From contig CAVUZJ010000002.1 of assembly GCA_963745975.1 (NCBI GenBank), positions 310,001 through 374,000 on the forward strand: DNA of 64,000 nucleotides, read 5' to 3'. Below the pieces are notes generated by a model. The model was given only the letters and a program-made list of their open reading frames with translations, searched no databases and was not told the DNA's origin. The stretch is from JAKAWQ01 sp963745975. Its GTDB lineage: Bacteria; Pseudomonadota; Alphaproteobacteria; Acetobacterales; Acetobacteraceae. Both the position numbers and the translations under genes were made by a program. How positions within the stretch are numbered: the stretch's first letter is position 1; every line of letters starts with the position of its first letter. This document shows positions 26,332-34,803 of this stretch, piece by piece.

Positions 26332-26901
26332 GTGATCGAAACTCCCTGCGGGACGGGCGGCGGGGTGAGAAGGAACGACGAGGCGCGCGCCGGCGGGCGG
26401 CGGCTACGATCGAGGGGGACGGCGGCGCGCGCTGCGATGCTGGGCGTTGCGCTCGCTCTTCCGTTCGCCTTGGTCGGCTGCACCGCGCCACTGCCGCTTC
26501 CCCCCGCGCCTCCGGCCGCGCCGCCCGTTGCGGCTGCCGAGCCGGCGCCGCACGCGCCGGCCCCGCACGCGCCGGCCGCGCCGGCGGTGAAGACCGGCGC
26601 GGCGCAGACGGAAAGGCCGGGCCCGGTGGGCGGGTTCTCGCCGGACACGATCGCGAAGGTCCGCCGCGCGATGCAGAACGTGACGAGCCTCAGCAACCTC
26701 TTCACCGCGGAGATGGCGAGCACCAGCGATCCGAAGATCCAGGGAGCGATCTACGCGGATTTCGAGAAGAAGTACACCGATGCGGTGGTTGCGCAGGGCT
26801 TGAGCATGAGCACCTACCTGCAGGTGCTCGCCGCCGCCGCGAAGGACCCGAAACTCTCGGAGGAGCTGAACGGGCCCGGCGCACCCGCCGCGCAGAAGTG
26901 A
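26332..26901 (+). CDS. Lipoprotein with Pro/Ala-rich linker, unknown function
   Basis: A 189-residue protein if started at GTG 26332; a shorter start at ATG 26437 would begin right at the signal peptide. The hydrophobic segment MLGVALALPFALVGC ends in a lipobox, so the mature protein is lipid-anchored. A low-complexity Pro/Ala/His linker follows, encoded by small tandem DNA repeats near 26540-26585. Then comes a helical domain (IAKVRRAMQNVTSLSNLF, later FEKKYTDAVVAQGLSMSTYL) that resembles DUF4168-type helical bundles. It stands alone between msrB and a convergent VOC gene. Confidence 0.7.
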   Translation: MIETPCGTGGGVRRNDEARAGGRRLRSRGTAARAAMLGVALALPFALVGCTAPLPLPPAPPAAPPVAAAEPAPHAPAPHAPAAPAVKTGAAQTERPGPVGGFSPDTIAKVRRAMQNVTSLSNLFTAEMASTSDPKIQGAIYADFEKKYTDAVVAQGLSMSTYLQVLAAAAKDPKLSEELNGPGAPAAQK

Positions 26902-26920
26902 GCGCGTCGCCCTGCGTGCC

Positions 26921-27355
26921 TCAGTGCCACTCGGAGAGCTCGACCGTCACGCCCTCGGGCCCGTCGAGGAAGACGAGCTTGCGCGCGTGGAAATCGAGGA
27001 TCCCGCTGCGCGTCGCGAAGCCGGCCTCGCGCATCCGGCCGACCTCGGCCTCGATGTCCTCGACCGCGAAGCAGATGTGGTTGAAGCCGATCTTCTGCAG
27101 TGCGCGGATATGGGGATCGGCTACGGGTTCGGGATTGCGATAGTGCAGCAATTGTATCTCGGTGCGCGGCGTCGCGTTTTCGAGGACGAGGGTGACGTGG
27201 TCCGCCTCGATGTCGGGCACGCCCATGTAGGAGGCGAAGGGCTCGCCGGCGATCACGACGGCGATCGCTTCCTTGAAGCCCAGCAGGCCGAAGAACCGGC
27301 GCGCCTTCTCGAGGTCGCGTACCACGATCGTCACATGGTCGAAGTGGCGCACCAT
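26921..27355 (-). CDS. VOC (glyoxalase/bleomycin-resistance) family protein
   Basis: A 144-residue protein with two beta-alpha-beta-beta-beta modules. It opens with HFDHVTIVVRDLEKARRFFG, where His is a likely metal ligand, has the second-module start FNHICFAVEDIEAEV (another His), and ends with FLDGPEGVTVELSEW, where Glu is the usual final ligand. ATG at 27355 has GGGAGAGCGGAG upstream. Fold and metal ligands fit lactoylglutathione-lyase-like or dioxygenase-like enzymes, but the substrate is not predictable. Confidence 0.88.
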   Translation of the reverse strand: MVRHFDHVTIVVRDLEKARRFFGLLGFKEAIAVVIAGEPFASYMGVPDIEADHVTLVLENATPRTEIQLLHYRNPEPVADPHIRALQKIGFNHICFAVEDIEAEVGRMREAGFATRSGILDFHARKLVFLDGPEGVTVELSEWH

Positions 27356-27438
27356 CTCCGCTCTCCCGATTCGCATCGCTCCCGATGGGTGGGCGGCGCC
27401 CCGGCCGCCGAGGCTTTGCCCGGAGGACGGAACCAGTC

Positions 27439-27663
27439 TTGAGCGCGCCCTTGGCTGCGTCAATCGCCGGCACGCCGCGGCCGGCGGAGCTCTATCCGTT
27501 CCGTGAGATCAGGGCCGGATCGCGCCACGCCGTCGCCGTCGGCTATGCGAGCCATAGCGATGAGGCCGTGCGGCTCTATCTGCAGGAGACTTTGACCTTC
27601 CTCCTGCTGACCGGCGAGGCGTCCGTCGCACTCGCCCCTCCGGAGGAGAAGCGCGCGGCCTGA
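27439..27663 (+). CDS. Possible small protein, unrecognised
   Basis: A 74-codon frame from TTG 27439 (GGAGGACGG upstream) between the VOC and CBS genes. It encodes a helical, moderately charged peptide (RHAVAVGYASHSDEAVRLYL, then LTFLLLTGEASVAL). It lies in the only stretch not covered by minus-strand genes, and its composition is protein-like rather than the Arg/Gly-rich pattern of shadow frames. No family is recognised. Confidence 0.3.
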   Translation: MSAPLAASIAGTPRPAELYPFREIRAGSRHAVAVGYASHSDEAVRLYLQETLTFLLLTGEASVALAPPEEKRAA

Positions 27664-27687
27664 CGCCGCAGCGGACGCGGGCGTTGC

Positions 27688-28167
27688 TCAGGAAGGCTCG
27701 CTCAGCTCCTTGGGCGAACGGGCAAGGGCGGCGACGATATCGGCGCGGCTCACGATCCCGACCAGCTTGCCCTCGCGCAGGATCGGCACGCGCTTGATCT
27801 GATGGGTGGCGAGGAGGTCGGCGATCTCGGTGAGGCGCGTCGCCTCGCCCGCCGTGATCACCTCCTTGGTCATCAGGTCCCGCGCGCAGTGACGGTCGAG
27901 GCGGAGGTAATCGACGAATTCCGGCGCGAGATCGGTGCCTTCGGCGAGCATGCCGAGCCACCATGAGCGGCGGAGCGCGTTCGTCTTGGCGAAGGGGCGC
28001 ATCAGGTCGCCTTCGCTCACCATGCCGACAAGCCTTCCGTCGTCCTCGCAGACGGGCACCGCGCTGATCCCGTGCTCACTGAGGACCTTCGAGATCTTGG
28101 CCACCGTGGCCTCCGGCCGGACGGTGAAGACCTTGCGGGTCATGATGCTGGCAGCGTCGATCGTCAT
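27688..28167 (-). CDS. CBS domain-containing protein
   Basis: A 159-residue protein consisting of a CBS pair: module 1 at about 8-65 (SIMTRKVFTVRPEATV, GISAVPVCEDDGRLVGMVSEGDLMR) and module 2 at about 95-150 (DLMTKEVITAGEATRL, IKRVPILREGKLVGIVSRADIV). Such stand-alone pairs bind adenosine nucleotides and act as energy sensors or partner-regulating modules. ATG at 28167 has GAGGGGACATC upstream. The 30 residues between the modules contain Trp-Trp and fit the extended linker of the BON-less alphaproteobacterial type. Partner unknown. Confidence 0.92.
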   Translation of the reverse strand: MTIDAASIMTRKVFTVRPEATVAKISKVLSEHGISAVPVCEDDGRLVGMVSEGDLMRPFAKTNALRRSWWLGMLAEGTDLAPEFVDYLRLDRHCARDLMTKEVITAGEATRLTEIADLLATHQIKRVPILREGKLVGIVSRADIVAALARSPKELSEPS

Positions 28168-28313
28168 CCGATGTCCCCTCCTCCCCGGCGCGGCCGCGCC
28201 CGCAATCGAGGGGCCGGCCGGGTCCGCGTCGCATTGATCCGGCGCAACCGTGGCGAAACGATTGTCCCAGAGGAGCCGCGCTCCCGCCAGGGGCAGGGGC
28301 AGCTCTAACGCGC

Positions 28314-29462
28314 GTGCGCGCGGGGGCCGAAGCGGGCCCTGTGGCAACCTTCCGTTCATTGGATTCGCGGATGCTGGGCACAGTTCCAGGGTTGATCCGC
28401 CGCATGCCGCAAGATGCCATGATGGAAGCGCTGCCCAGGACGATCGAGGGGTGGCGTCCGTCGACGTTCGTCGAGCGGGGCGTGGTCGTGCCTTTCACGA
28501 CCCCGCAGCTTGCGGGCGCGCGGCTGCGCCGGACCGAGCGCGGCATCCTGGAGCTGATCCTGCCGGAGGTGTGCGGGCCGGGCAGCGTCGGGATCCTTCC
28601 CTGGGAGCAGGTGAGCGACGTGTGCGTGCCCACCTTGTTCGACCGGAGTGTGGGCGCGCGGCTCGTCCTCGTGAGCCGGCTCGGGTCGGCGGAATTGTGG
28701 CAGGCGATATGCGTGGAGGCGCGGGCGGGGCTGGCGGGCGTTGAGGTGCAGGCGGCGGCTGCCATGGCCGAGGCGGCGAAGGAGGGGGCGCGGGTTCGTG
28801 CACGGGGCGAGCTCGAGGCCGTGATCGGGCGCGGCATGGAAGGAGACATGCCGGAGGGTTCGGTGCCGGCCGCGATCCTGGACGAGCTTGCGGCGCTGTT
28901 CGGGCCGATCGGCCTGGGGGCGGAGGCGAATGCGGCGATCTTGCCGCGCACGATCGCCGCGGTCGGCGCGCTGATCGGCGAGATCGGCGACCCGCGCGCC
29001 GCCGGCGGCCTGCCGGGCCAGGCAAGGCTCGGTCACGCCGAGCTGGTGCGGGCGACGGCGCAGGCGGTGGCGGCGGCGGCGACCGCCTCGCTCATGGCGG
29101 CGCGGACCCTGACCCTCGACCTCCGGCTCTTGCTCCGCCGCTGGACGATCAAGCGGCCGATCATCCTCGATGAGCTCGGGCGCGCCGAGCGGCTGCTCAA
29201 CGGCTGGGCCTGGCTCTGCCAGCTCTGGGCGGCGCCGGACGAGCGCATCCCCTACGGCGTCCGGCTGGCGCAGCTCGCCGCGCTGCTGCCGCCTTTGCCG
29301 CACGATTCCGGGGTCCGGGCCGCCGCGCCGCCGCCCGCCGACATGCCGCAGGCGGTACGCGACATGCTGCGGGGCGTCGATTGGCGCAATGGCCTGACGC
29401 GGCAGGATCTGATCGCACGCAACGAACGGCTGCTCGCGGCAACGCTCGCGATGGCGGGCTAA
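28314..29462 (+). CDS. Hypothetical protein, first of a two-gene unit
   Basis: Up to 382 residues from GTG 28314; ATG 28371 or 28404 are alternatives. I do not recognise a family. The N-terminal 120 residues look globular (PRTIEGWRPSTFVERGVVVPF, then ILPWEQVSDVCVPTLFDRSV). The remainder is Ala/Leu-rich helix with a LRLLLRRWTIKRPIILDELG segment and a C-terminal DMLRGVDWRNGLTRQDL. No signal peptide or membrane helix is evident. It is followed after 7 bp by a second unrecognised, helix-rich gene, so the two probably act together in the cytoplasm. Confidence 0.72.
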   Translation: MRAGAEAGPVATFRSLDSRMLGTVPGLIRRMPQDAMMEALPRTIEGWRPSTFVERGVVVPFTTPQLAGARLRRTERGILELILPEVCGPGSVGILPWEQVSDVCVPTLFDRSVGARLVLVSRLGSAELWQAICVEARAGLAGVEVQAAAAMAEAAKEGARVRARGELEAVIGRGMEGDMPEGSVPAAILDELAALFGPIGLGAEANAAILPRTIAAVGALIGEIGDPRAAGGLPGQARLGHAELVRATAQAVAAAATASLMAARTLTLDLRLLLRRWTIKRPIILDELGRAERLLNGWAWLCQLWAAPDERIPYGVRLAQLAALLPPLPHDSGVRAAAPPPADMPQAVRDMLRGVDWRNGLTRQDLIARNERLLAATLAMAG

Positions 29463-29469
29463 CCGTACG

Positions 29470-30642
29470 GTGCCCGAAAGCGGGGTGCTGATGGCGCCGG
29501 ACGAGCGGCTGCGGCGCGTCGTCGCGATGGTGGATGCGCTGCCCGCGCGCGGGACGATGGACGCGCTGGTCGCGCCGATGCGGCCGCGTCTCGCCCGGTT
29601 GCGCCCGCCGCGTCCGATGACGCTCACGCGGCTGCTCTTCGTGCCGGCGGATCCGCTGATCGTGCCCGCGGCGTCGTGGACGCCGGCGAGCCCGGCCATT
29701 CCCCGCTCCGCGCTCCTGGCGCTTGCCGCGGTCGTGCGCGCCGCGCTCGGCCAGGATGCGCAGGCGCTCGAGGCGCGCATGGCCGGCCTGACGATGGAAG
29801 CGGCGGCGGAGGTCGCCGAACACGGGGCTCTGCTCTGGCCGCGCGCCGCGACGGAACTGCGCAAGCAGAGGGTGCCGGCGGACTGGTCGGCGACCGGCCT
29901 CAGCGAGGCCGCGCACGAGGCCATCGTGCGGCCGCTTTCGGCGCTGCTGGCAGAGGGTGTTGCGCTGGTCCGGCTGGCCGGGTTGGAAGGAGCCGAGGCG
30001 GTGGCGGAGGCGGACCGGCTGCTGCGCGCGGCCGCGGCGGACGGGCCTTCCGCGCTCGGGATGATGCTGGCACTCTTGCTGCGGCGCCTGCCGCGCATCC
30101 AGCGGCTGCTCCGGATCGCGGACGAGATCGCGCCGCGGCTGGGGGGCGGGGCGGCGCCGATCGAGCGCGCGCTCGAATTCCTGGTGGGCGAAATCGGCGC
30201 CCCGCCGCCGGACGATGCCGCCCTGGCGGAGGTCGCCCTGCATTTCCATCGCGCGGCGCGGACGCTCCACCGGCTCGAGGGCGCCGCCGCGAGCGTGCGG
30301 GAACCGGCGCCGGCGGCGCGGATCGAGGCGGCGAGGGAACGGCTGGCGGAGCGCTGCCGGGCGCGGTTCGCCGCCGCCGCGGAGCGTCTGGCCGCGCCCG
30401 CGGCGCGGAGCGCGGACGAGCCGCCCGCGCCGGCGGGGCTGGAGGAAGAGGCGCGGGCGCTGTTGCGGCTGGAGGTGGTCGGGCGGCATCTCGGCGACGG
30501 CGAGGCCTACGAGCGCCCCTTGAGGGAAGCGGCCGGCCGCGTGGCGGGAGATGGGCGGCTGCCGCGCAGCTTCCGGCTCAGGCTGGCGGAGATCCTCGTC
30601 GGGCCGGATTCGGCCTTGGCGCTGGTCGGCCCGGCGGGCTGA
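29470..30642 (+). CDS. Hypothetical helix-rich protein, second of a two-gene unit
   Basis: 390 residues from GTG 29470, or 383 from ATG 29491. It is unrecognised. Features are a Pro-containing segment LTRLLFVPADPLIVPAASW near residues 50-70, then long Ala/Leu/Arg amphipathic helices, several of coiled-coil character (AARIEAARERLAERCRARF). No export signal is seen. The two-gene unit has no named neighbour function: upstream is a divergent CBS protein and downstream a PEP-CTERM gene with its own promoter. Confidence 0.72.
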   Translation: MPESGVLMAPDERLRRVVAMVDALPARGTMDALVAPMRPRLARLRPPRPMTLTRLLFVPADPLIVPAASWTPASPAIPRSALLALAAVVRAALGQDAQALEARMAGLTMEAAAEVAEHGALLWPRAATELRKQRVPADWSATGLSEAAHEAIVRPLSALLAEGVALVRLAGLEGAEAVAEADRLLRAAAADGPSALGMMLALLLRRLPRIQRLLRIADEIAPRLGGGAAPIERALEFLVGEIGAPPPDDAALAEVALHFHRAARTLHRLEGAAASVREPAPAARIEAARERLAERCRARFAAAAERLAAPAARSADEPPAPAGLEEEARALLRLEVVGRHLGDGEAYERPLREAAGRVAGDGRLPRSFRLRLAEILVGPDSALALVGPAG

Positions 30643-30977
30643 TCCGGGCCGAAGGGCCAATCCGCGAGCGTTCGGGCTGTAAAATCTCTCGACGGGCGCC
30701 GCGGGATCACCGGCCGGCGCGTTGAACGCGCAGGAATCCGTGTGAATCCGCCGGTTGCGGGCGTTTCGGCATGTCCGGAACGGCAGGGAAATCGAATCGA
30801 AATCAACACGAGGCGTCGTCAAATGTTACAGCGCACGGTGCGCAATCTCGGTGGGCAGCTCTATTTCCTTGAATCGTCTTGATATTATCACGATGCGTGC
30901 GTCTGGTACAGAAATTGCTCTCCTTTCTCGCATTCGGAACGGCTTTTGGGTTCCGCGACCAAAGGGTGATCCAAATC
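30643..30977. other. 335-bp intergenic region before the PEP-CTERM gene
   Basis: The gap is A+T-rich for this genome from about 30780 onward. It holds a palindrome GCGCAC-G-GTGCGC at 30831-30843 and the sigma-54-type promoter at 30904-30919. The palindrome lies about 65 bp upstream of the -24 element, where enhancer-binding activators often bind, so it is a candidate activator site. Confidence 0.4.
30904..30919 (+). promoter_or_regulatory. Sigma-54 (RpoN) -24/-12 promoter
   Basis: TGGTACAGAAATTGCT fits TGGYACR-N4-TTGCW at every defined position, with the invariant GG and GC ten bases apart. It ends 58 bp upstream of the PEP-CTERM gene ATG at 30978. RpoN with the PrsK/PrsR system is known to drive PEP-CTERM protein genes in some bacteria, which supports the call. 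Confidence 0.72.
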
Positions 30978-31595
30978 ATGAAGAAAATTCTGGTTGTGAT
31001 GGCAGCGACGCTCCTGGTCGGGACCGTGGCCGCCCACGCCGACACGATCGATGTGACGGGCAGCTACAAGCTGTCGTACCAAGCGACGGACGGTAGCGGC
31101 CCCGGGCTCAGCCCCAGTTCGGACCCCTTCAGCGTAAGTCTGACCGTAGGGACGGCGTCGAAGACAACGGACTTCTTCACCGCGTCGCCGGCGGGCTCAT
31201 CGGGCCTTTGCACCACCAACCGCGGGAAAACCACGTGCACCGACAACGATACGGTGAGCGGGACCGTAACCGCCAAGTTCACCATCAACACGCCGGACGG
31301 GACGCAAACGATCAGCGATACCGGCAGCTATCTCGCCGATTACAATAACCCGAAAAGCAACTCGATCGATTGGACCACGGAAACGCTGGTGCTCGATTAC
31401 TCGAGCACCCTGGACCTCGACATTATCCTCGGCGATGCGTCCGACTGGGACATCAGCCCGACGATCAGCTTCGAGCTCGTGGACGCCCCGCCGTCCACGC
31501 CCACGGATGCGCCCGAGCCCGGGTCTCTCGCCCTCCTCGGCACCGCCTTCGTGGGCTTCCTCGGCTTCGCTCGGTATCGCCGTGCCCGCGCCTGA
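30978..31595 (+). CDS. PEP-CTERM sorting domain-containing secreted protein
   Basis: A 205-residue protein. The signal peptide is MKKILVVMAATLLVGTVAAHA. The mature region is Thr/Ser/Asp-rich beta-type sequence with one possible disulphide (CTTNRGKTTC). The C-terminus is a PEP-CTERM signal: PEP motif in DAPEPGSLALLG, a hydrophobic helix, and a basic RYRRARA end. Such proteins are processed by exosortase EpsH and linked to extracellular polysaccharide. No exosortase gene is in the window. ATG 30978 follows the sigma-54 promoter. Confidence 0.88.
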   Translation: MKKILVVMAATLLVGTVAAHADTIDVTGSYKLSYQATDGSGPGLSPSSDPFSVSLTVGTASKTTDFFTASPAGSSGLCTTNRGKTTCTDNDTVSGTVTAKFTINTPDGTQTISDTGSYLADYNNPKSNSIDWTTETLVLDYSSTLDLDIILGDASDWDISPTISFELVDAPPSTPTDAPEPGSLALLGTAFVGFLGFARYRRARA

Positions 31596-31692
31596 CCGCC
31601 CTTCCTAAGCCCGGCCGGCTTGGCGCAAGGTTGCGCCGGCCGGCCGGCTCTGGGAAAAGCGGCCGTTTCTCGCGAGAGCGGCGCGCGGCCCG

Positions 31693-33048
31693 ATGGAGCT
31701 TTCCTTCCACAATAGCCTGACCCGGCGGCGGGAGCCCTTCGTCCCGCTCGATCCCGCGCATGTCCGCGTCTACGTCTGCGGGCCGACCGTCTACGATCTC
31801 GCCCATCTCGGCAACGCCCGGCCGGTCGTCGTGTTCGACACCCTGGTCCGGCTGCTGCGGCGCCTCTATCCGCGCGTCACCTACGTCCGCAACATCACGG
31901 ACGTCGAGGACAAGATCATCGCCCGCGCGGCCGAGACGGGCGAGGCGATCGCCGATCTCACCGCCCGCACGGCGCGCGAGTTCGAGGAGGACATGGCCGC
32001 GCTCGGCGCGCTGCCGCCCGATGTCGAGCCACGCGCGACGCTCCATATCGCCGAGATGATCACGCTGATCGAGCGCCTGATCGCCTCCGGGCACGCGTAT
32101 CTCGCCGAGGGGCCCGAGGGAATTCACGTGCTTTTTGCGGTCGCGAGCTTTGCCGATTATGGCCTTCTCTCCGGCCGCTCGCGCGAGGACATGATCGCGG
32201 GCGCCAGGATCGAGGTCGCGCCTTACAAGCGCGACCCGGCCGATTTCGTGCTGTGGAAGCCCTCCGCACCCGACCAGCCCGGCTGGGAGAGCCCTTGGGG
32301 CCGCGGCCGGCCGGGCTGGCATATCGAGTGCAGTGCGATGTCCTGGCGCCATCTCGGCACCGACTTCGACATCCATGGCGGCGGCTCGGACCTCCTCTTC
32401 CCCCACCACGAGAACGAGATCGCCCAGAGCTGCTGCGCCTTCCCCGGCAGCCGTTTCGCCCGCGTCTGGCTGCACAATGGCATGCTCCGGGTGAACGGGG
32501 AGAAGATGGCGAAAAGCCTCGGCAACTTCTTTACCGTCCGCGACGTGCTCGCCGAGGCGCCGGGCGAGGCAATACGGCTCCTTCTGCTCAAGACGCACTA
32601 CCGCTCGGAGCTCGATTTTTCCTTCTCCTCCCTTGCCGAGGCGCGAAAGGAGCTCGATCGGTTCTACCGCGCGCTCGCCCGCCACCCCGCGCACGCGGAC
32701 GCGCCGATCCCCGCGGCGGTGCTGGCGGCGCTGGGGGACGATCTCAACACGCCGGGTGCGATCGCCGCGCTCCACCCGCTCGCCGATGCCGCACTCGCGG
32801 GCGATGCGGACGCGGCGGCAGGGCTCGCCGCCGCCGGGGCCGTGCTTGGCCTGCTCGGCGCTGATCCGGCGGCCTGGTTCCAGTCGGGCGCGGATGCCGG
32901 CGCGATCGAGGCGGCGATCGCCGAGCGCCGCGCCGCCCGCGCCGCCCGCGACTTCGCTCGGGCCGACGCGATCCGCGCCAATCTCGCGGACAAGGGCATC
33001 CTGCTCGAGGACGGGCCGGGCGGGACCACTTGGCGCCGCGCCCCATGA
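31693..33048 (+). CDS. cysS: Cysteinyl-tRNA synthetase
   Basis: A 451-residue class I aminoacyl-tRNA synthetase charging tRNA-Cys, close to the family length of about 460. The zinc Cys29 and YVCGPTVYD precede the HIGH-type motif HLGN at 38-41. ECSAM and HHENEIAQS supply the other zinc ligands. The KMSKS-type loop is KMAKS at 271-275. The C-terminal anticodon-recognition part is present (ARDFARADAIRANL, then GILLEDGPGGTTW). The stop overlaps the start of the next gene (ATGA at 33045-33048). Confidence 0.97.
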   Translation: MELSFHNSLTRRREPFVPLDPAHVRVYVCGPTVYDLAHLGNARPVVVFDTLVRLLRRLYPRVTYVRNITDVEDKIIARAAETGEAIADLTARTAREFEEDMAALGALPPDVEPRATLHIAEMITLIERLIASGHAYLAEGPEGIHVLFAVASFADYGLLSGRSREDMIAGARIEVAPYKRDPADFVLWKPSAPDQPGWESPWGRGRPGWHIECSAMSWRHLGTDFDIHGGGSDLLFPHHENEIAQSCCAFPGSRFARVWLHNGMLRVNGEKMAKSLGNFFTVRDVLAEAPGEAIRLLLLKTHYRSELDFSFSSLAEARKELDRFYRALARHPAHADAPIPAAVLAALGDDLNTPGAIAALHPLADAALAGDADAAAGLAAAGAVLGLLGADPAAWFQSGADAGAIEAAIAERRAARAARDFARADAIRANLADKGILLEDGPGGTTWRRAP

Positions 33049-34055
33049 CCGGCCGGGACGGCGGGGCGATGCTCGGCGAGCCGGGGGCCGCCCCCGTGGT
33101 GATCCTCGTCCGCCCGCAGCTCGCGGAGAATATCGGCGCCGCCGCCCGCGCGATGGCCAATGGCGGGCTGCTCCGGCTGCGCCTCGTCGCCCCGCGCGAC
33201 GGCTGGCCGCAGGAGAAGGCTTGGCGCGCGGCCTCGGGGGCGGACCGCGTCCTCGACGAAGCGGAGATTTTCCCCGATGTCGGGGCCGCGATCGCCGATC
33301 TCCACCGCGTCTTCGCGACCTGCCCGCGCCCGCGGCACGTGATCAAGCCGGTGCTCACCGCCCGCGGCGCGGCCGCCGAGCTGCGCGCCATCGCCGCCCG
33401 CGATCTCAGCGCCGGCATCCTCTTCGGGCCCGAGCGCGCCGGGCTCGACGCCGAGGACATGGCCCGCGCCGATTGCCTCGTCCGCTACCCGGTCAATCCC
33501 GAATTCGCCTCGCTCAACCTGGCGCAAGCCGTGATGGTGATGGCCTATGAGTGGTGGCTCGCGGGGGAACCCGGCGCGCCGGCGCGGCGGCTGATGACGA
33601 ACGAGACGCGGGTGGCGACCAAGGCCGAGCTCGAGAACTTCCTCGCCCACCTCGTCGCCGAACTCGACGCCTCCGGCTTCCTCCGCAACCGGCCGAAACG
33701 GCCGGGGATGGTGCGCAACATCCGGCACTTCTTCACCCGCGGCGAGGTGACGGCGCAGGAGCTCGCGACCCTGCACGGCATCGTCACCGAGCTGTCCCGC
33801 GGCCGGCGGATGCACGGAAGGCTAGAGCTGGGCGGCGAGGCGGCGGGCGATCAGCCAGCCGGTGATCCCCGAGGCGGGCGCGCCGGGCAGCAGCAGGAGC
33901 CAGCCGAGATATTGGCCGTTGACGACGAGGTCCATGCCGATCCCGAGCATGATGCCGCCGACGAGCCCGCCCGAGACCCCCGAGGCGATGCCGAGCCAGA
34001 GGATTTCCTCGCGGGTGATCATTGCCGGGTTGGTACGGGCGGGCGGGCGGTTTGA
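33045..34055 (+). CDS. TrmJ/TrmH-family RNA 2'-O-methyltransferase with antisense-derived C-terminal extension
   Basis: A SPOUT-class methyltransferase transferring methyl from SAM to tRNA ribose. Family signs are LVRPQLAENIGAAARAMANGG near residue 17, FGPERAGLDAEDMARAD (knot region), and YPVNPEFASLNLAQAVMVMAYEW; the usual C-terminal helix ends near HGIVTELSRGRRMHG, about residue 260. The open frame then runs about 75 more residues of low-quality Asp/Glu/Pro-rich sequence, antisense to a small gene at 33822-34022. A TAG in another frame just after 33820 suggests that the ancestral stop was lost by an indel. ATG at 33045 overlaps cysS. Confidence 0.88.
   Translation: MTGRDGGAMLGEPGAAPVVILVRPQLAENIGAAARAMANGGLLRLRLVAPRDGWPQEKAWRAASGADRVLDEAEIFPDVGAAIADLHRVFATCPRPRHVIKPVLTARGAAAELRAIAARDLSAGILFGPERAGLDAEDMARADCLVRYPVNPEFASLNLAQAVMVMAYEWWLAGEPGAPARRLMTNETRVATKAELENFLAHLVAELDASGFLRNRPKRPGMVRNIRHFFTRGEVTAQELATLHGIVTELSRGRRMHGRLELGGEAAGDQPAGDPRGGRAGQQQEPAEILAVDDEVHADPEHDAADEPARDPRGDAEPEDFLAGDHCRVGTGGRAV
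33822..34022 (-). CDS. Small two-helix membrane protein, unknown
   Basis: A 66-residue protein from ATG 34022. It has an N-terminal MITREEILWLG, two hydrophobic segments (about 8-30 with SGVSGGLVGGIMLGIG, and about 38-58) with Gly-rich packing faces, and a basic end ITGWLIARRL. The composition is that of a real membrane protein, whereas the opposite strand here codes the odd tail of the TrmJ-like frame. Function unknown. Confidence 0.6.
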   Translation of the reverse strand: MITREEILWLGIASGVSGGLVGGIMLGIGMDLVVNGQYLGWLLLLPGAPASGITGWLIARRLAAQL

Positions 34056-34182
34056 CAAGGCGGGAGCCCGGGCCCTATAGCGCCCGCCCACTGCCGGGAA
34101 CGTGGACGGGGGAATGCCCCGCGCCCGCCGCGCGCCTCTCGCGCGGCCTACCGGCGCAACCGCGAAGAAAGGAAGGTGCTGG

Positions 34183-34797
34183 ATGACCAAGCGCCTCGAG
34201 AGCAAGTACAAAGTGAATCGCCGGCTCGGCGTCAATCTCTGGGGTCGGCCGAAATCGCCAATCGGCAAGCGGGACTACGGGCCCGGCCAGCACGGCCAGC
34301 GGCGGAAGAAGCCCTCCGACTACGGCATCCAGCTCGCGGCCAAGCAGAAGCTCAAATTCTATTACGGCAATATCGGCGAGAAGCAGTTCCATCACTATTA
34401 CGAGGAGGCGGTGCGCCGCCGCGGCGATACCAGCGAGACGCTGATCGAGCTCTTGGAGCGAAGGCTCGATTGCGTCGTCTATCGCATGAAGTTCGCGATC
34501 ACCCCCTTTGCGGCGCGCCAGTTCGTCTCGCACGGGCATGTGATGGTGAACGGGCGGCGGGTGAACATCCCGTCCTATCAGCTACGCGACGGCGATACGG
34601 TCGAGGTGCGGGAGAAGTCGAAGCAGCTCGCGGTGGTGCTGGACGCCGCGCAGAGCGCCGAGCGCGACGTCCCCGAATATATCGAGGTGGATCATCGCGC
34701 GATGAAGGGCCGCTTCCTCCGCGGCCCGAAGGCGGGCGACGTGCCCTATCCGGTGCAGATGGAACCGCACATGGTGGTCGAGTTCTACTCGCGCTGA
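34183..34797 (+). CDS. rpsD: 30S ribosomal protein S4
   Basis: A 204-residue S4, a primary 16S rRNA binder and small-subunit assembly initiator. MTKRLESKYKVNRRLGVNLWG and YGPGQHGQRRKKPSDYG are typical of the alphaproteobacterial form, which lacks the zinc Cys cluster. The S4 RNA-binding domain covers about 93-155 (ERRLDCVVYRMKFA, FVSHGHVMVNGRRVNIPSY). ATG 34183 has AAAGGAAGG upstream; longer in-frame starts are not family-like. It is not in a ribosomal operon here, as usual for this group. Confidence 0.98.
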   Translation: MTKRLESKYKVNRRLGVNLWGRPKSPIGKRDYGPGQHGQRRKKPSDYGIQLAAKQKLKFYYGNIGEKQFHHYYEEAVRRRGDTSETLIELLERRLDCVVYRMKFAITPFAARQFVSHGHVMVNGRRVNIPSYQLRDGDTVEVREKSKQLAVVLDAAQSAERDVPEYIEVDHRAMKGRFLRGPKAGDVPYPVQMEPHMVVEFYSR

Positions 34798-34803
34798 ATT
34801 TCC

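Noticed and set aside
26540..26585. Short GC-rich tandem repeats that could look like an array
   Set aside because: They encode the Pro/Ala/His linker of the lipoprotein; units are short and unspaced, so not CRISPR.
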